Shown: positions 40,298 to 53,300, counted from the stretch's first letter. The stretch is DNA of 64,000 nucleotides from Mya arenaria (GCF_026914265.1 NC_069124.1:15831088-15895087); one strand, 5' to 3'. Made by a program: numbers and translations. Notes: generated from the sequence alone by a model not told the origin.

Positions 40298-42361
40298 CTG
40301 TTAATGGTGACCTGCCGTATTTCAACCGTTCTAAAATACCTGTTGTACATGTAAGTTGATTGACCAAAAAGTTCTTTCGTATTTCAACTGCTTAAGTGAT
40401 CGGTGTCATTTAAATGATCCAATCTACTCGACTATTCAGCGACACGTTTCTATTCAACTGTTAAATGCCTGTTGTTACTCAACTGTTCGAAATGATCCGT
40501 TTGTACCAATTTTCGAAATGATATGTTTAACAGATGACGTAGGGTTTCTCAAAACTTCTTAAGTTAAACACGCTTATTTTGCCTTTTCCCAATTAGCCAA
40601 AATACCTACATAAATTGAATAAAAAATAATTTATTATGTTAATAAGTATTTCAAGTCTTAAAGCGTTTAAAGAAGTAAATATTTTAGATGAAAATAATTA
40701 AGTTTAGCTTAAACTTAAACTTATTATAAAGTTCCTAAGAAGTTTCGATAAAATGGGGCCATGCATATTTTTTATCCTTACAGGAAAGATATTTGATAAC
40801 ATAGTGTTCCTTTTAAATCATTGATGGTTTAGTACCTATGTGTGTGTTTGAGGCTAATGGGCCATCTTATCAGCATTCGTATGTAACAATCTAATGTTCG
40901 AAGCAGTAACTAGGTTTTAAAGAAATATATACTAGCTATTTTAAATAAAAAAAATGTTTGGAAATATTAATATATGATTATTTAGTTTCACAAGTTAAGT
41001 CTGTACTTTTATTTCTACACTCGCTTAGTATTCCGTTGAAAATCATCATCTTATGATCTTTATTGCGCACGCTGGTTGACTATGGTCACTGTTGTTTCTC
41101 GATCAACAACATTTGTGATATTGATAGCATATAACAATCACATTGAACCTGTTATTGGAATATGTAAAAAATAACACGAATTGTGCTGTTGAATAATTTA
41201 CCTTCTAGAATAAATATGACTTGTTCAAATCCTAAACTCCAAGACGTTATTTGACTTAAATTTAATAGAGTCTTAACATCTTCAAAGAATCAAAACGTTA
41301 ACTAGAAAACACATAAATAGTACTGGAAATCTGAGTATTCTCGTTAAGGAATTCATTAATTAGGCATTCAGAAAATACCGGGTTCAACGCAAAGTTCACC
41401 TCATTATATCCCATTGTTATTTCCTCCTAGCACAAATTTACCATATTATGGCCTTTTTGTTTTATCTAGCTTAACGCGACGTGTTAATATACTTAGTGGT
41501 GTTTGCAAACTCAACAAATTGTTGTTCTTGATATTAAGTAGCGTCATTTTTACTTGTAACGTAATCATCAACAAAATTTAAAATTAGCGTACATTGATGG
41601 ATGTTGAACTACGATCAACCTTGTATGTATTCACATATATGAAGTAAAACAGTAAGATTGCGTAAACATGAATGTGAAAATCGAATGAAATGCATTGATA
41701 AAATTCACATACAGCAGTAAGATACCAAACTATTCCAACAAAAATATTTAATACGTATGTGAAAAACTACAGAAACAAGCTCAGTAGCAAACAGTTTATA
41801 CATAAACCCGGTTTAATGACAAAGACATTTTAAACACAAAAACCAAAAAATAGGTATGTTTATCAAGGATTGTTAGTTTCCGCATTGGAACGGTCAGTAA
41901 AATGTAAATTTACTCGGGGCTTAAACCAGTTTATGTGCACAAACCTCATTCTTATCCCAACACTCCTCAATAAAGAATAAAGTAAAAGGTAAATCTTATC
42001 AAAGAATGCTTAAACTTGAGGAAACTTAATAATAAAGCAATAACACTAAACACCAAGTAGTTCAATGATTAGAAATCCCAACTCTATCTGCAGACGGAGG
42101 AATACAATTCAGAGCACCTTATGCCAAAGAAAATTCAAAGATAAGATGCAGTCATATACCAAATTTTTATTGTCTAAGACTCATATCACAAGAATTGTTT
42201 TTAACAATGATACATTATTTGACTGTTGGACAGTCAAATACATATATGTTGCCATTAATACTATAACATACACTCAAGCATTATTGACGTACAATCAATT
42301 GTTTTCATTAGTAGCATCAAATGCCAGATCAGTCAAACCATCGGTACACACAGTTGATTGA
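40298..42361. other. spacer between nAChR and cGAS-like gene 1
   Basis: The first part is alignable with the spacer after the relic at 47.8 kb: CCAATCTACTCGACT compared with CCAATCTATTCGACT, CCTGTTGTTACTCAACTG compared with CCTGTTGTTATTCAACTG, and a TTGAACCTG block near 41145 matching one near 48140. No gene was recognised. Confidence 0.6.
40618..40623 (+). terminator. AATAAA poly(A) signal candidate for the nAChR gene
   Basis: First AATAAA after the stop codon, about 320 nt downstream. In AT-rich DNA such hexamers are common, so this is suggestive only. Confidence 0.35.
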
Positions 42362-42367
42362 TTTATT
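42362..42367 (-). terminator. AATAAA poly(A) signal candidate for cGAS-like gene 1
   Basis: Minus-strand AATAAA about 100 nt beyond the stop codon of the gene at 42465. Confidence 0.4.
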
Positions 42368-44002
42368 ATTATTATCATTATTAATTATAATGTCAATTGG
42401 TCACAGATGAAAATGTCCGATTATTGTCGCAACGTTTTCAGCCCTCAATAGGCACCGTTTAGACCTAGAAAAAATCCGATCCGGCAACTGTACGCCTAAA
42501 CTCTTCTCTAACTGTTGATCTCTCTGAATCATCAGAACCTCCAAATGTAAATCCCAAATTCGGTATGAGATGACTGTCCAGCGAAAGCAACGCCTGTGCG
42601 AGGGAATCATTTGGTATTGTTCTGAACAAATCAAGCCTCAGCTGATGACCACGAAGCGATGGGTATCCCGGAAGCATTGATTCAATAACGCTGTTGTCTG
42701 AGAAAAATAAGTGAGGCAGGCGCTTTTCGTTCAAAGCAATTCGTAGCATAATGAAGAAATAGTGCAACGCCTTTTGCACACCATCTACCTCGAAGTTTGG
42801 ATATTTGTGGCAGAGATAGTTGAGCAGATAGAATGCTAACTGTTTGAGGTGATAGGACTTCAGAACTGTAACAATCTGTGGAGGAGAGGTTCTCGATTCT
42901 TTGGCGATCTTCTTCGTGTTAACAAAGTAAGTTTTAAGAATTCTATGCGCTGTCAGAATAATTAACTTTCTTTCATTTTTTCGTGCAACGTCCAGAATAT
43001 GCCTTTCGTAACCGATCGACTTAACATCCCAAATAAGGTTCTGATCGACAAATTCAAGCGCCTTGAAACTGTCTTCCTCTGCCCATTTGCAAATGGCGTG
43101 TATTGGACAATTAAGCAAATCACCTTCGTACCTAGTTGTTTCGTCATTACGTAACAGAAATGCAGGAACAAAGTCTAAATCAAGTTCCTTGTTGGTGGTA
43201 GTTGTTTTATTTCCCCAATAATCGTGTGTTACACCTCCTTCCATATAAATCGTTACGTTGATAGAGGGTGGATTCATTTTTCTTCGTAAACCGAATGTTG
43301 ATATTTGATCTGATCTTCTGTCATGTTGTTCGATTGCTTGATTGATATTTTCGATTGCCGAATCAACCATTGATTGAAAAACTTTCGTATGAAGATTTTT
43401 GGAACTCAAGTTCACTTTTTCATTTGATTCGATGAACACGTTTTTAGCGTGTAATCTTGGGTACGTTTTCCTCAGGAAACCCGAATCAAAGCCCAGAACC
43501 TCCAAGTAGCAATGCCCCATTATGGATTATCCGTTTCTCTTCTTGATTATTGATTGCTGAATACGATTGTCGAGCCCGTCAAAATGAAACTCTAGCATTG
43601 CATCGTATTCATCGGCTTTGAGAACTTTTAACCCTTCTCTTGAGCTTCCTTGGCGAACATACGAGTCAATACGTAGACCTTCGTAATGCTCAGCCTGACA
43701 TCGTAGTTCTTTCAGGAGAAGGTTCATCACTTCGTCAACAGCTCGCCGAGATTCTTCCCAATCCGAGGAATCGACCTCTATGTTACCTTAAATACGTTAC
43801 CCGTTTATAATATATATGTTAATATATAATACGAATAAAAGTGATTGCTGAAATCCTTAAATTTGACCGATATTAGCTTGCACATTTTGACATATAGCAC
43901 AATTCCAGCTATAAATGCATACGCAAATGTTCTTTCATATTGTATATGAAATACTTATACTCTTAATTCTACTCTACATGTATTTAATACGAGCCTACAT
44001 AC

Positions 44003-44138
44003 CCACATATGGCGACGCATTCAAGTTGACCTGCCATTGAGGGTTGTTCCGCCCGAATTCGGTAATAGGTTTCTGCCACTCATTATTGTAGATTCCCACA
44101 TGGCTTGAAACTTGCTGACGTCTGAACTGTGAGCTTTG
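44003..44138 (-). CDS. cGAS-like gene 1, exon 2: conserved N-terminal segment
   Basis: 136 bp after atatttacag, ending GTG G|gtatgt. It encodes SSHVGIYNNEWQKPITEFGR and further on PQWQVNLNASPYVG. The same exon occurs, equally long, in the two paralogues (52897-53032 and 61873-62008). No known domain was recognised in it. Confidence 0.85.
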
Positions 44139-45002
44139 CTGTAAATATATCATCGACGAATTCAGTGAGGAAAATGTCTGAATCAACCGAGTGCTCGGCT
44201 ATTTATATACTATCTAGCTGCAAACAAAATTAGTTGTTTACGTATAGGAATGAGTTTATTCAGTAGTTTCTTCGTGAATAAGTAACCTGCGGAAGCGGTA
44301 TGCAGCAAAGCGACCGTGGTTCACGAAGAAATTACTCTATGAATTATAACCGACTTCGTGTTAGCCTCTCCTAAATTGCATCAGCATTTAAATTAAGCCG
44401 TGTGCCCGTCAAAAAGACCTGTCAATCAATGTAAGATATTGTGACGTCATTTAATCAACGTTGACACTGAAAGTGCGCTTTTGCATATGCAAACAGTATG
44501 CGGGGATATATGCGCATGCGCAGTTACAGCAATTTACTTAATCCTGAAGAGTCGTCTTCACAAACAAGAAACGAAACATTTAGAAAATCTAGAGCCCATG
44601 ATTGGCTGACAATATAGATCAAACACTAAAGGTCATTAAAGTATAAGTATAACTTAACACTGTAGTGTTGGAAGATATATTCATCCGTATTACTATAATC
44701 CGTAACATAAATACACGTCATTTGCTACATATTCTTTTGTGTTCTTTTAACAAAGAAGTTATAAAGTACGGTATTAATCTCTATCAAATGATTCCATATT
44801 GAACTAGTGTATTGTGTATTGTAAACAACTGAAATAAACATAGAGAGCTTCCGTTCTACAATTTATGTAACTTTTAAAAAGTATGACGTTGAATATTTTC
44901 GCAATAAGTTACTACGCAGTATGTTTAAAAATGTCAATATTAATGTATGCATTTTGTAAATGATTTGTATTGATACAACTATGCAAATAAAATCAATCAT
45001 AC

Positions 45003-45056
45003 CCTTATTTCAGCATTAGCCTGTCTAATGTCCTCGCTATTTACTCCGGTAAACAT
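45003..45056 (-). CDS. cGAS-like gene 1, exon 1
   Basis: 54 bp from ATG to AGG|gtatga, encoding an 18-residue start with the family pattern M(F/A)TGV...EDIR. It is too short to be called as an open frame on its own; it was found by comparing the three loci. Confidence 0.8.
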
Positions 45057-45666
45057 AATAGAAAAAATAAGTTATTAGATGAAAAATGTACACTTGTAAA
45101 TCTCTGCCAGCTTACTTTGAGAAATAGTTAATATACAGCCGATTTCAGAAAATACTGACGTCATGGTATCATTGCTATTTTGAACTCGTCTTGTGCATTC
45201 GAACTTGATTTTCAGAAAATTGTTACCCGATTATATTATATCTTTAAAAAAAGTGACACAATTAATATGATTTAAGTGCTACCGTACTTTGAAACTTTAT
45301 ATCGAGACATTATAAATACAAAAGTTAATTTACGAAACTAGTGCGTATATCTTCGTTGTTTTTTAGTGAAATTGGAATTTAGACGAATTACAGCAAATAT
45401 TGACTTTGCGATATCAATGCTATATTTAACCTGGCTCTTGCATATAATTCTTATTTTAGAAAATAGTGGAACAGTTGCTACGTTTCTTATGCTACTTGAT
45501 ATCGTGATAAAAAGGTGTACTTAACAAGTGCACTTAACCTTGCACTTTAGTTTTAAACAGCTTAATAAAGCTATTGACTTTGCTGAACTTGTTTTCATTT
45601 ATAAATGAATATGGCATGATGTTATAATACAAATTTGAGATTTATTCTAAATGTTTTAAAAAAACT
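45057..45666. other. upstream flank of cGAS-like gene 1
   Basis: AT-rich; no promoter element was identified with confidence. Confidence 0.4.
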
Positions 45667-45962
45667 TTAAAGCTGCACTCTGACATTGAACGTTTTGACA
45701 ACTTTTTCTTATCTTGGAATGAGCAAATATTTGCGTAAATATCTTCAAACCAGTGATATAAGACTGGTGACAAAAGATCAGATCAGTACAAATGCATACA
45801 ACATCTAATTTTGAACTTAAATATAAACAACTGCATCTGTTCTGATTTTTGTCAGCAGTCTTATATAACTGGTTTTTATGGATTTTCGCAAAAATTGGCT
45901 TGTTCCAAGACAAAAAATAAAAAAGTTGTCAAAACGTTCAATCTATGAGAGTGCAGCTTTAA
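45667..45962. mobile_element. MITE with TTAA target duplication, copy 1
   Basis: Bounded by TTAA on both sides, with terminal inverted repeats AGCTGCACTC...GAGTGCAGCT and a largely palindromic interior (CGTTTTGACAACTTTTT at one end, AAAAGTTGTCAAAACG at the other). It has no coding capacity; the open frame inside it is incidental. The second copy is at 56245-56589. TTAA targets suggest mobilisation by a piggyBac-like transposase, which is an inference. Confidence 0.88.
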
Positions 45963-46754
45963 CAATCATAAACACATTTTGTTTATGAAAATATGCATTC
46001 ATATGCAGTAAAACAAAAAAAAAACTTATTTAAAATTAAACTATGTCTTAGAGTTTTATGACGATGTTTCACTCCTTTATAATTTGAGAGATGCACGAGC
46101 CCAGACACAATAATTTATTAACCCACATATATTATCGATGTACACTGTTAACGTGAAGTGGATTGGTCATGTATGTTTTTGATAAGGAAACTGAATTTGT
46201 ATTTCGCTTTTAACCAAATCAGGCTATTTAAGCGATAATGGTTTCAATAAGTTAATTCACGTACGTTCTTGTTGCATTTTGTAACAACGTTTCCAAGTTT
46301 AATTTTCGCATATTTATGTTAAACGTGCAATTGGCTTTAGTTTTGAAAAAAACAACATTGTTATACAAATCAAATTAACTGTCCCTATTGCTTTGTGCAT
46401 GAACAACTAAAGACTAGATTTACTTGTCAAAATGATTATATAGCCATAGCTATACGTCAGTTATTAGTAACTATCTAAAGACGTGACGGACATTACTTTT
46501 TGTCGTAAAGTGTTAGTAACGCAATTAAAAATTGAATTATTTAAGGCTTGGAGATACATAATTCTGTTTAAGGAATAATGTCAGTTGTTATGTTGTCTTG
46601 TGCTCGTTAAAGTTGTAAATATGCGGAATCGAGTTAAGTACAGGTGTGTCATATTCTAAAAACAAATTATCTATCACCTTTTGTATAAATTTGCAAACAT
46701 AGATATTCTCTCATGAAGAAAGTTTATTCCGTACATAATTTTAGTTTCCTGTAG
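45963..46754. other. non-coding flank of nAChR relic
   Basis: The last ~100 bp resemble the end of nAChR intron 4 (shared ATTTGCAAACA). No gene was recognised. Confidence 0.5.
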
Positions 46755-46899
46755 AGTGGAAGTGACTTTGTCGTCACGCTGCTCGCATAAGCGACAGTTT
46801 ACCGGACAGACCGTATAGTCTGAGAGACCTTGGCTATAAATAATATTGACTGTCAAGAAACGCGTGAAATGCTGTAAAGAAATAATTTTGTTTAATTTG

Positions 46900-46958
<59 letters not shown>

Positions 46959-47815
46959 ACCAGAACGTCGAGTAGGACATCATTTATGTCACCGCAAGGC
47001 GCACAGACAAATTGTACCCATGTTGTCCGGAACCGTTTCTTGATATCACTTTTAATATCACTATTGAAAGGAGGACGTTGTTTTATAGAATGAATCTCAT
47101 CTTGTCTTATGTGGCAAGTGCCTTAGGTAAAAATATACATTGTCTATGTCACCCAGCTTTATTTACAAAAATATTACCAAAGATTATGTGCATGAAACGT
47201 CCAACTGTGAATAAGAAATACATTGTAATGAGAACTGATACAGAATAGTTATGAGAGAGATTAATTTAGATACTTTACAGATATAACATTGGACCGCTCG
47301 GCACTATTTGTCATACAACAAAGGATGCATACTACTACGAAGAGTTTATATCCATATGAGATAAGGGAATCTTGTAAAATAAATTGCTGAATAATGATGA
47401 AGAAGGTGCAAGGCTAGTATAAGGTAAAATCAAAGGTATCAAGAAATCATCACTTTTTTCGCTAAATAAGCAGTTATGTTTTAAATTTGTCATGTGCTCA
47501 AATGATTGTCTTTAATATTACCGTACACGTTTTTTCTTTTTACAACAGCATAACTCGATCTATTAAAGCCTAATGATTCAGCGTGAAAGTTATGAGGCTT
47601 GAAACAAAAACTCCATGCCAAAAACATGAGTAATACTTTTAACAGTGTTTTTGCATTATAGTAATATTTTACTTCATTCGGGAGAAACCGGAGTGGAACT
47701 ACGTTGCCATGGTAATGGAAAGCTTATTTCTATATATTTTCACCACAGCGTGCGTGTGTGGCACGAAAAGTAGTTTCCTCAACGCCCCTTAGCTGCTTGA
47801 CCCTATGACCCGGGT
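46755..47815 (+). pseudogene. nAChR relic with microsatellite-fused internal deletion
   Basis: Part of exon 5 (46755-46851, GSDFVVTLLA followed by TAA) leads through residual intron 5 into a 54-bp GAT run at 46905-46958. This joins directly to the middle of exon 6 at QNVE-TAG-DIIYVTARR (Trp changed to stop) and then [20 protein letters not shown]1 is cut short, and TM2-TM3 are deleted at short microhomologies. The frame resumes at ILPKIMCMKRPTVNKKY. The exon 7 copy (about 47690-47815) has a mutated acceptor (ttcgg for ttcag) and a stop after LNAP. It is clearly non-functional. Confidence 0.9.
46905..46958. repeat. (GAT)n microsatellite, 18 units
   Basis: Uninterrupted GAT run. It occupies the position of the shorter GAT tract in intron 5 of the 28-40 kb gene, but here it abuts exon 6 sequence, marking a deletion breakpoint. 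Confidence 0.97.
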
Positions 47816-48999
47816 AAACTTCCGCTGCTCCAAGTGACTAATTATATTTCAACTGTTCTTAGTCATGCGAGGCAAATCGATTGTTCAAAACGTGATTTCG
47901 TAGTTTAACTGCTCTAATGATCTGTTGTGAGTGATACTCATTTTTTGACTGTCCTCAATGAGCCAATCTATTCGACTCTTCGGCATTTATTAAACTGTTT
48001 AAAGTTTCCTGTTGTTATTCAACTGTTCAAAATGTCCCGTTTCATACCGACTGTCAGATGTTCTTATTAAGTTTTTCGTCTTTCGTGTTTGTTCATAAGA
48101 CTGTTCGGAAATTGTAATAGCAATAAATAAAACAATCACCTTGAACCTGTTTATTGAAATATGCGAAAATAATACAAATTATGCTCTTAAATAAGTGATT
48201 CTCTAGCATAATTGTGACTTTATTCCATGAATATACTATCATTTTGTTCCTCAAAATCTTGACAAAAAGTGTTATCATCATCTGGTTCACTGTCAAATAT
48301 TAGTATAGTATCCATATATCGCAGATTTATGTTTTGAATAATGAAAATGCCACATAAAGCTTAACAGACCGTAAGTTTTGAGCAATATCAAAAACATGAC
48401 TGTTCTCTTTAACACATCGCCATGTTTAAAAAATATTTTTAAAATGTGGCATGCACACTATGAAAATTGACTAAATCCTTCTACAAAATTATTCAACAGC
48501 TAGACATATGAAATCCCCCCATCCACAAAAAAACATATTCCAAAAGCACTTTGTTTAACTAGAATTAAATAAACTCAAAATGGGAAAGCCAGTATACTGG
48601 AGGCGAAAATAAAATGATTACAATAAATATACTAAACTAAGTAAACGAAGTTGAAATACAATTAAAAGAAAAAGTATCACAAAAACAAATTCTACCAAAT
48701 AGTTTATCCAAACATGTTCAAAGTATAACACTCACATCATCGAAAAATGTACTGCTTAAGGATCTATTCAAATTTTAACCAGACAACATAATTCATTCGA
48801 TAAAGAAATGTTTATACAAAGTCAATTGTGCTTTGTTTTTTGCATTCAAAACATTCTCAAAACATTAAATGTATCATCATTTAAACCATCCTTACAGTAC
48901 GTTTATCAGGCAATTGACTAATAGATCACACTACTAACATAAAATGTACACCACACTCGTAGGCTGCTGCGCTTCCAATCGGCATTTGACCGTATGCAT
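47816..48999. other. spacer between nAChR relic and cGAS-like gene 2
   Basis: Similar to 40298-42464 over several blocks, as expected if both spacers derive from one duplicated block. No gene was recognised. Confidence 0.6.
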
Positions 49000-50330
49000 T
49001 CAGAAATAATCGTTGCCAGCAACTGTGTGTTGAAACTCTTGTTCAACTCGTGCCATCTCATAATCATGTAAACCACTGCCACCTCCAGTTGAAAAACCCA
49101 AATTTGGTATGAGATGATTGTCCAGCGATAGCAATGCCTGCGAGAGGGAATCATTGCGACGTACTGTTCTAAACAAATCAAACCTTAGCTTAGGAGCAGG
49201 TAGCCGCGGGTATCCTGGAAGCATTGTTTCAATCACGCTGTTGTCCGAGAAAAATAAGTGAGGCAGACGCTTTTCGTTCAGGGCAGTGCGCATGATGCAG
49301 ATGAAATAGAGCAATGCTCTCTGTACACCATCTACTTCAAAGTGTGGGTACTTGTGACAGAGAAAGTTGAGTAGGTAAAAGGCCAACTGTTTGAGGTGGT
49401 AAGACTTCAGCACTGCTACAAGCTGTGGAGGAGAACTTGCAATCTCCTTCGTTTTCACGAAGTAAGTTTTTAGAATTCTGAGCGCTGTCAGAATGTACAA
49501 CTTTCTTTTGTCTCTTCGTGCAACGTCCAGAATATGCCTTTCGTAACCGAGCGACTTGACATCCCAAATGAGGTTCTGGTCTACAAATTCAAGCGCCTTG
49601 AAGCTGTTTTCTTCTGCCCATTTGCATATTGCGTGTATCGGACAATCAAGCAAAACATCCTCGTACGTAGTTGTTTTGTCACGAGGTAAACGAAAGGCTG
49701 GGACAAAGTCTAAATTCAGTTCCTTGTCAGCGTTTACACTCCCCAATCTCTCGTAGATCACGCCCCTTTTAAGCTTGATGGTTACGTTGATAGAGGGTGG
49801 ATTCATTTTTCTCTTTATTGGTTTATCATTTTTCAAAACAAATTCACATTTTTGTCCCGTGATGATATCGTGGTTGTAAATCTGTTGATTTATGTTTTCT
49901 ATTGCCTTGTCAACCATCGACTGAAAAACTTTCGTGTGAAGATTTTTCGAACTCAAATACATTTTTCCAGCAGATTCAATAAACACGTTTTTAGCGTGTA
50001 ATCCCTCATACTCATTTCTTGGATCATTCAAATCCAAACCATTAATTTCCAAGTAGCAATGTCCTGGAATGTGATATCCATCCATGTTCTTGATGTGCGT
50101 TTGTTGAATGTTAAGTTTGTCAAAATGAAATTCAAGCATTGTGTCGAACTCGTCGGCTTTCAGGACTTTCAGACCTTCTCGGGAGCTTCCCTGTCTGACG
50201 TATGAGCCGATACGAAGACCTCGAAAGTCTTTTACAGCCCGACTTTTAATCTCTATCAAGAGTAATTTCATCACTACGTCCACTGTCTTCATTGATTCCT
50301 TCCAGTCCGAGTCATCAACTTCAATATTGC
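49000..50330 (-). CDS. cGAS-like gene 2, exon 3: catalytic and Mab-21 domains
   Basis: 1331 bp after acceptor ttctttacag; the first two bases complete the Gly codon begun in exon 2. It contains the whole nucleotidyltransferase and Mab-21 region in a single exon. The start of the open frame upstream of 50330 is intronic read-through. Confidence 0.92.
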
Positions 50331-53300
50331 CTGTAAAGAAAAAGTATTCTATCATATTTTCAGTTTTTTAATTGCAAAAAACAAACGCCAATCTTTGAAT
50401 CTATTAGATATGATATGTATTTATTTGTATAATAAAATGGTGTCGCCATCATGAATTAAACTATATTTAACTATTGTAATAACTATCAGAACGGTGTGCC
50501 GTTACCTCATATATAAATAACGTTGATAATGGCCTGGCCAATATAGCGACGTTTTAGGTTTATGATTTATGTATTTAGCTCTGTACATTGGTACATATGT
50601 TATTATGATATACATAGAATCTCATATGTGTAGTCATGCAATACAAAACTATTTAACTCATTTGTTAAAATTGGAAAGCAAAACTCGCCAAGGCTGGCAT
50701 GTGAAATCCACTAAATTTAAACACAAAAAGTATTGCATTTAACTATGATTATGTATATATTCAAAAAGCTAATTACAACAAATTGTCTCTAAAAAGCGCG
50801 GCGATTTCCAACGCTATCGCTATTTATAAATGACGTAGCGTCAAGCGCTCTGACTCAACAGTCTATAAGTATTACTGCCGATAATTTTATTGTTTAAGTT
50901 TACGAAATACATCTAGTGATACATACCACGAGTGACAGGGAAACGGTTGTCCTGTGTTAATGCAACTTTGAAGTATTTTATTAATATCGAATACATAATG
51001 ATGCATATAAATGCTATAATTATTTTACTGTAAAACGGTAGAATAATAATGTCATCAGGAGTTACTAAATTGGCGATCTACAACATATTTGACTGCACTA
51101 TATAAGCAAGAAAAATAAAAATCTTTAAAATATATGATAAAATATTTAGATGTCCTACTCATTTTAACTCATGAAGTACACAAATTTATTCGAAGAGCAT
51201 GTAACATATAGCAAAAAAGAAAGTCGGAAAAGTATTACAAACAAGTGAAATTGTTTTTTACAAGAATTGAATGGACAAAATATCCATTTAAGTAAGGAAA
51301 ATCAAGGCCAAACCTTTTCTCAATTACTTATATTAATAAAGAAAACATCCCTAACCTAAAAAATTGAGTGTACATGCTTAATTAACTATTCGAGCCAAGC
51401 ATCTCTGACATTATATCTGCAATAACATCTCAGTGAGAACATATTACAATTTTAGTTGTTTGTTTTTTAATAACAAATAGTACAAAATTGGTTGTTAAAA
51501 ACAGTTAGTTCATTGGTAACTACCATGAAGATAGTTGGAAGTCACTAAGGACGGACATGATGACTCAGGAAGTAAGTAGTAGCTTATGAAATCAATGTTT
51601 GTTATGGATTTAATAGGTTGATATTGATGTAGGTAGTTTGTTACCACTTTATGAGAGTTCATACTAATTACCAAGGGTCTGGACGTTGCGGTTTTAGAGA
51701 AGATTTTATTATAAAAGTATATAGAAATCCTGGGACGCCAAGAGTATGGCAAGCTTTAACCCCCAAGAGCATTATTTCACAAAATGCCACTACATTAGGC
51801 TAAAGATCAAATATCAACGATCTGAGCGTTTTCAGAAAAGACAATATTCAAGATTTTACTATTTAAGTATATAGAAATTATAGGACCCTCGGACGGGGCC
51901 AGCTATTACCCCAGCTTTGACCCCATGGACATACTTTGAACCATCATGGTAATCGGCCACTACATGAGGCTAAATACCAATTACCACCAGTCTTGGTTTT
52001 GAGGTTTCTGAAAAGAAGATTTTTAAAGAGGGAACACCATTTTTCACCACAGGTACATAATTTGTACAATCTTGGTCAATGACCAATACATGAGGCTGCA
52101 TAAAAATACCAAGGGTCTTGTTGTTGCGATTTCAAATATAAAGATGTTCAAACATTTATCTATATAATTATATTGAAAGCCTGTGAACCCCGTGTTGTCC
52201 CAGCTTTGACACCAGGGTCATTATTTGAACATTTTGGTAAAAGGTATGGGCCGTGCGATTTCAAAAAAGACGATTTTCAAAATCTTGCCTTATAAGTGTT
52301 TATAAATCCTGGGACACCCGGGGCGGGCCTAGCTTGGACTCGAGGGACATGATTTGAACACTCTTAGTAAATGACCACTAATTAAGGCAACATAAGAACT
52401 AACATGAACTGAGTTTCAAAATGTTTAACTAAATACATGTTAGCATAAAGAACACCTGGGAACCCTGTGACGGGGCCATGTTTGACCCCAGTGACATTAT
52501 TGAACAATCGTTGTTAAAGGGGTACTATATTAGGCTAAATATCATTGTCAAAGGTCCGGGCTTCACGGTAAAGTGAAGATTTTCAAAGGTTTTACTATAT
52601 CAGTATATATATAAAAAAAAATACACAGAGATTTAATTTGAACAATCTCTTATTTGTACTCGAAACCCGTTATATATAAGTTGAATATATAAAATGTATA
52701 AAGTCGTTATTTCATGAAAGCGACGTCATTAAAATAGTATAAACAAATGTTTACACGTTCTGTACTTGTTTTGTGAATAGATTATGTTAACTAAAGACAG
52801 GACCTTAAATTCTAACCGCTTTAATTGTGAACACTTTATACCTGGCTGTTATTTCAACTGTAACAAATAATAAAATATAAAGGAACGAGTTCTTACCCAC
52901 AAATGGCGACGCTAACAGATTGACCTGCCATTCGGGATCGTTCCGTCCATATTCTGTGATTGGTTTCTGCCACTGGTTCTGCTTATTGCCAACATGGCTG
53001 GCTTCTAGCTGGCTTTGAGATTGTTGCTCTGACTGTAAAAGAACATTGCCGACTACAGAAAGGGCAACTAGATGAATCAACCGACTGTTTAGTCATTTGT
53101 TTGTATGACCGTTGTTTCTAACTACTTTTTCATTTTATAACTTTTGATGGATCAAATTGATATATAGATCTGAATTTCAGAATTTATCAATATAATGTGT
53201 TTGGGTTAGTAGGAAGTGATATAACATCAAACAATTTACCCCTCAGCAATCATCCTGAAGGCACTGTTTCTAGTACCCGCTCCAATGCGGTAATGAGATA

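Larger units (their letters stand above)
42465..45056 (-). pseudogene. cGAS-like receptor (Mab-21 nucleotidyltransferase) gene 1, one in-frame stop
   Basis: Three exons on the minus strand: 45056-45003 (18 codons, MFTGVNSEDIRQANAEIR), 44138-44003 (136 bp) and 43786-42465. Splice phases and lengths match the intact paralogue at 49.0-55.0 kb. The nucleotidyltransferase core is GSSREGLKVLKADEYDAMLE, with the metal-binding Glu-x-Asp pair in DEYD; the third acidic residue is in LDLDFVPAF. The Mab-21 C-terminal half (KSYHLKQLAFYLLNYLCHKYP, LPHLFFSDNSVIE) is complete. The only lesion seen is TAA at 43529-43527, codon 150, replacing a Tyr codon with spacing preserved, so the remaining 350 codons stay in frame. 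The product would be a cytosolic innate sensor making a cyclic (oligo)nucleotide; that is inferred from the family. Confidence 0.88.

Noticed and set aside
44512..44521. GCGCATGCGC, an NRF-1 consensus, and a nearby AANNGAAA (IRF-like) motif at 44570
   Set aside because: They lie in intron 1 of cGAS-like gene 1, not upstream of its start, and short motifs of this kind occur by chance.
45656..45913. 85-codon minus-strand frame with Cys and Lys residues
   Set aside because: It lies wholly inside the non-coding palindromic MITE.
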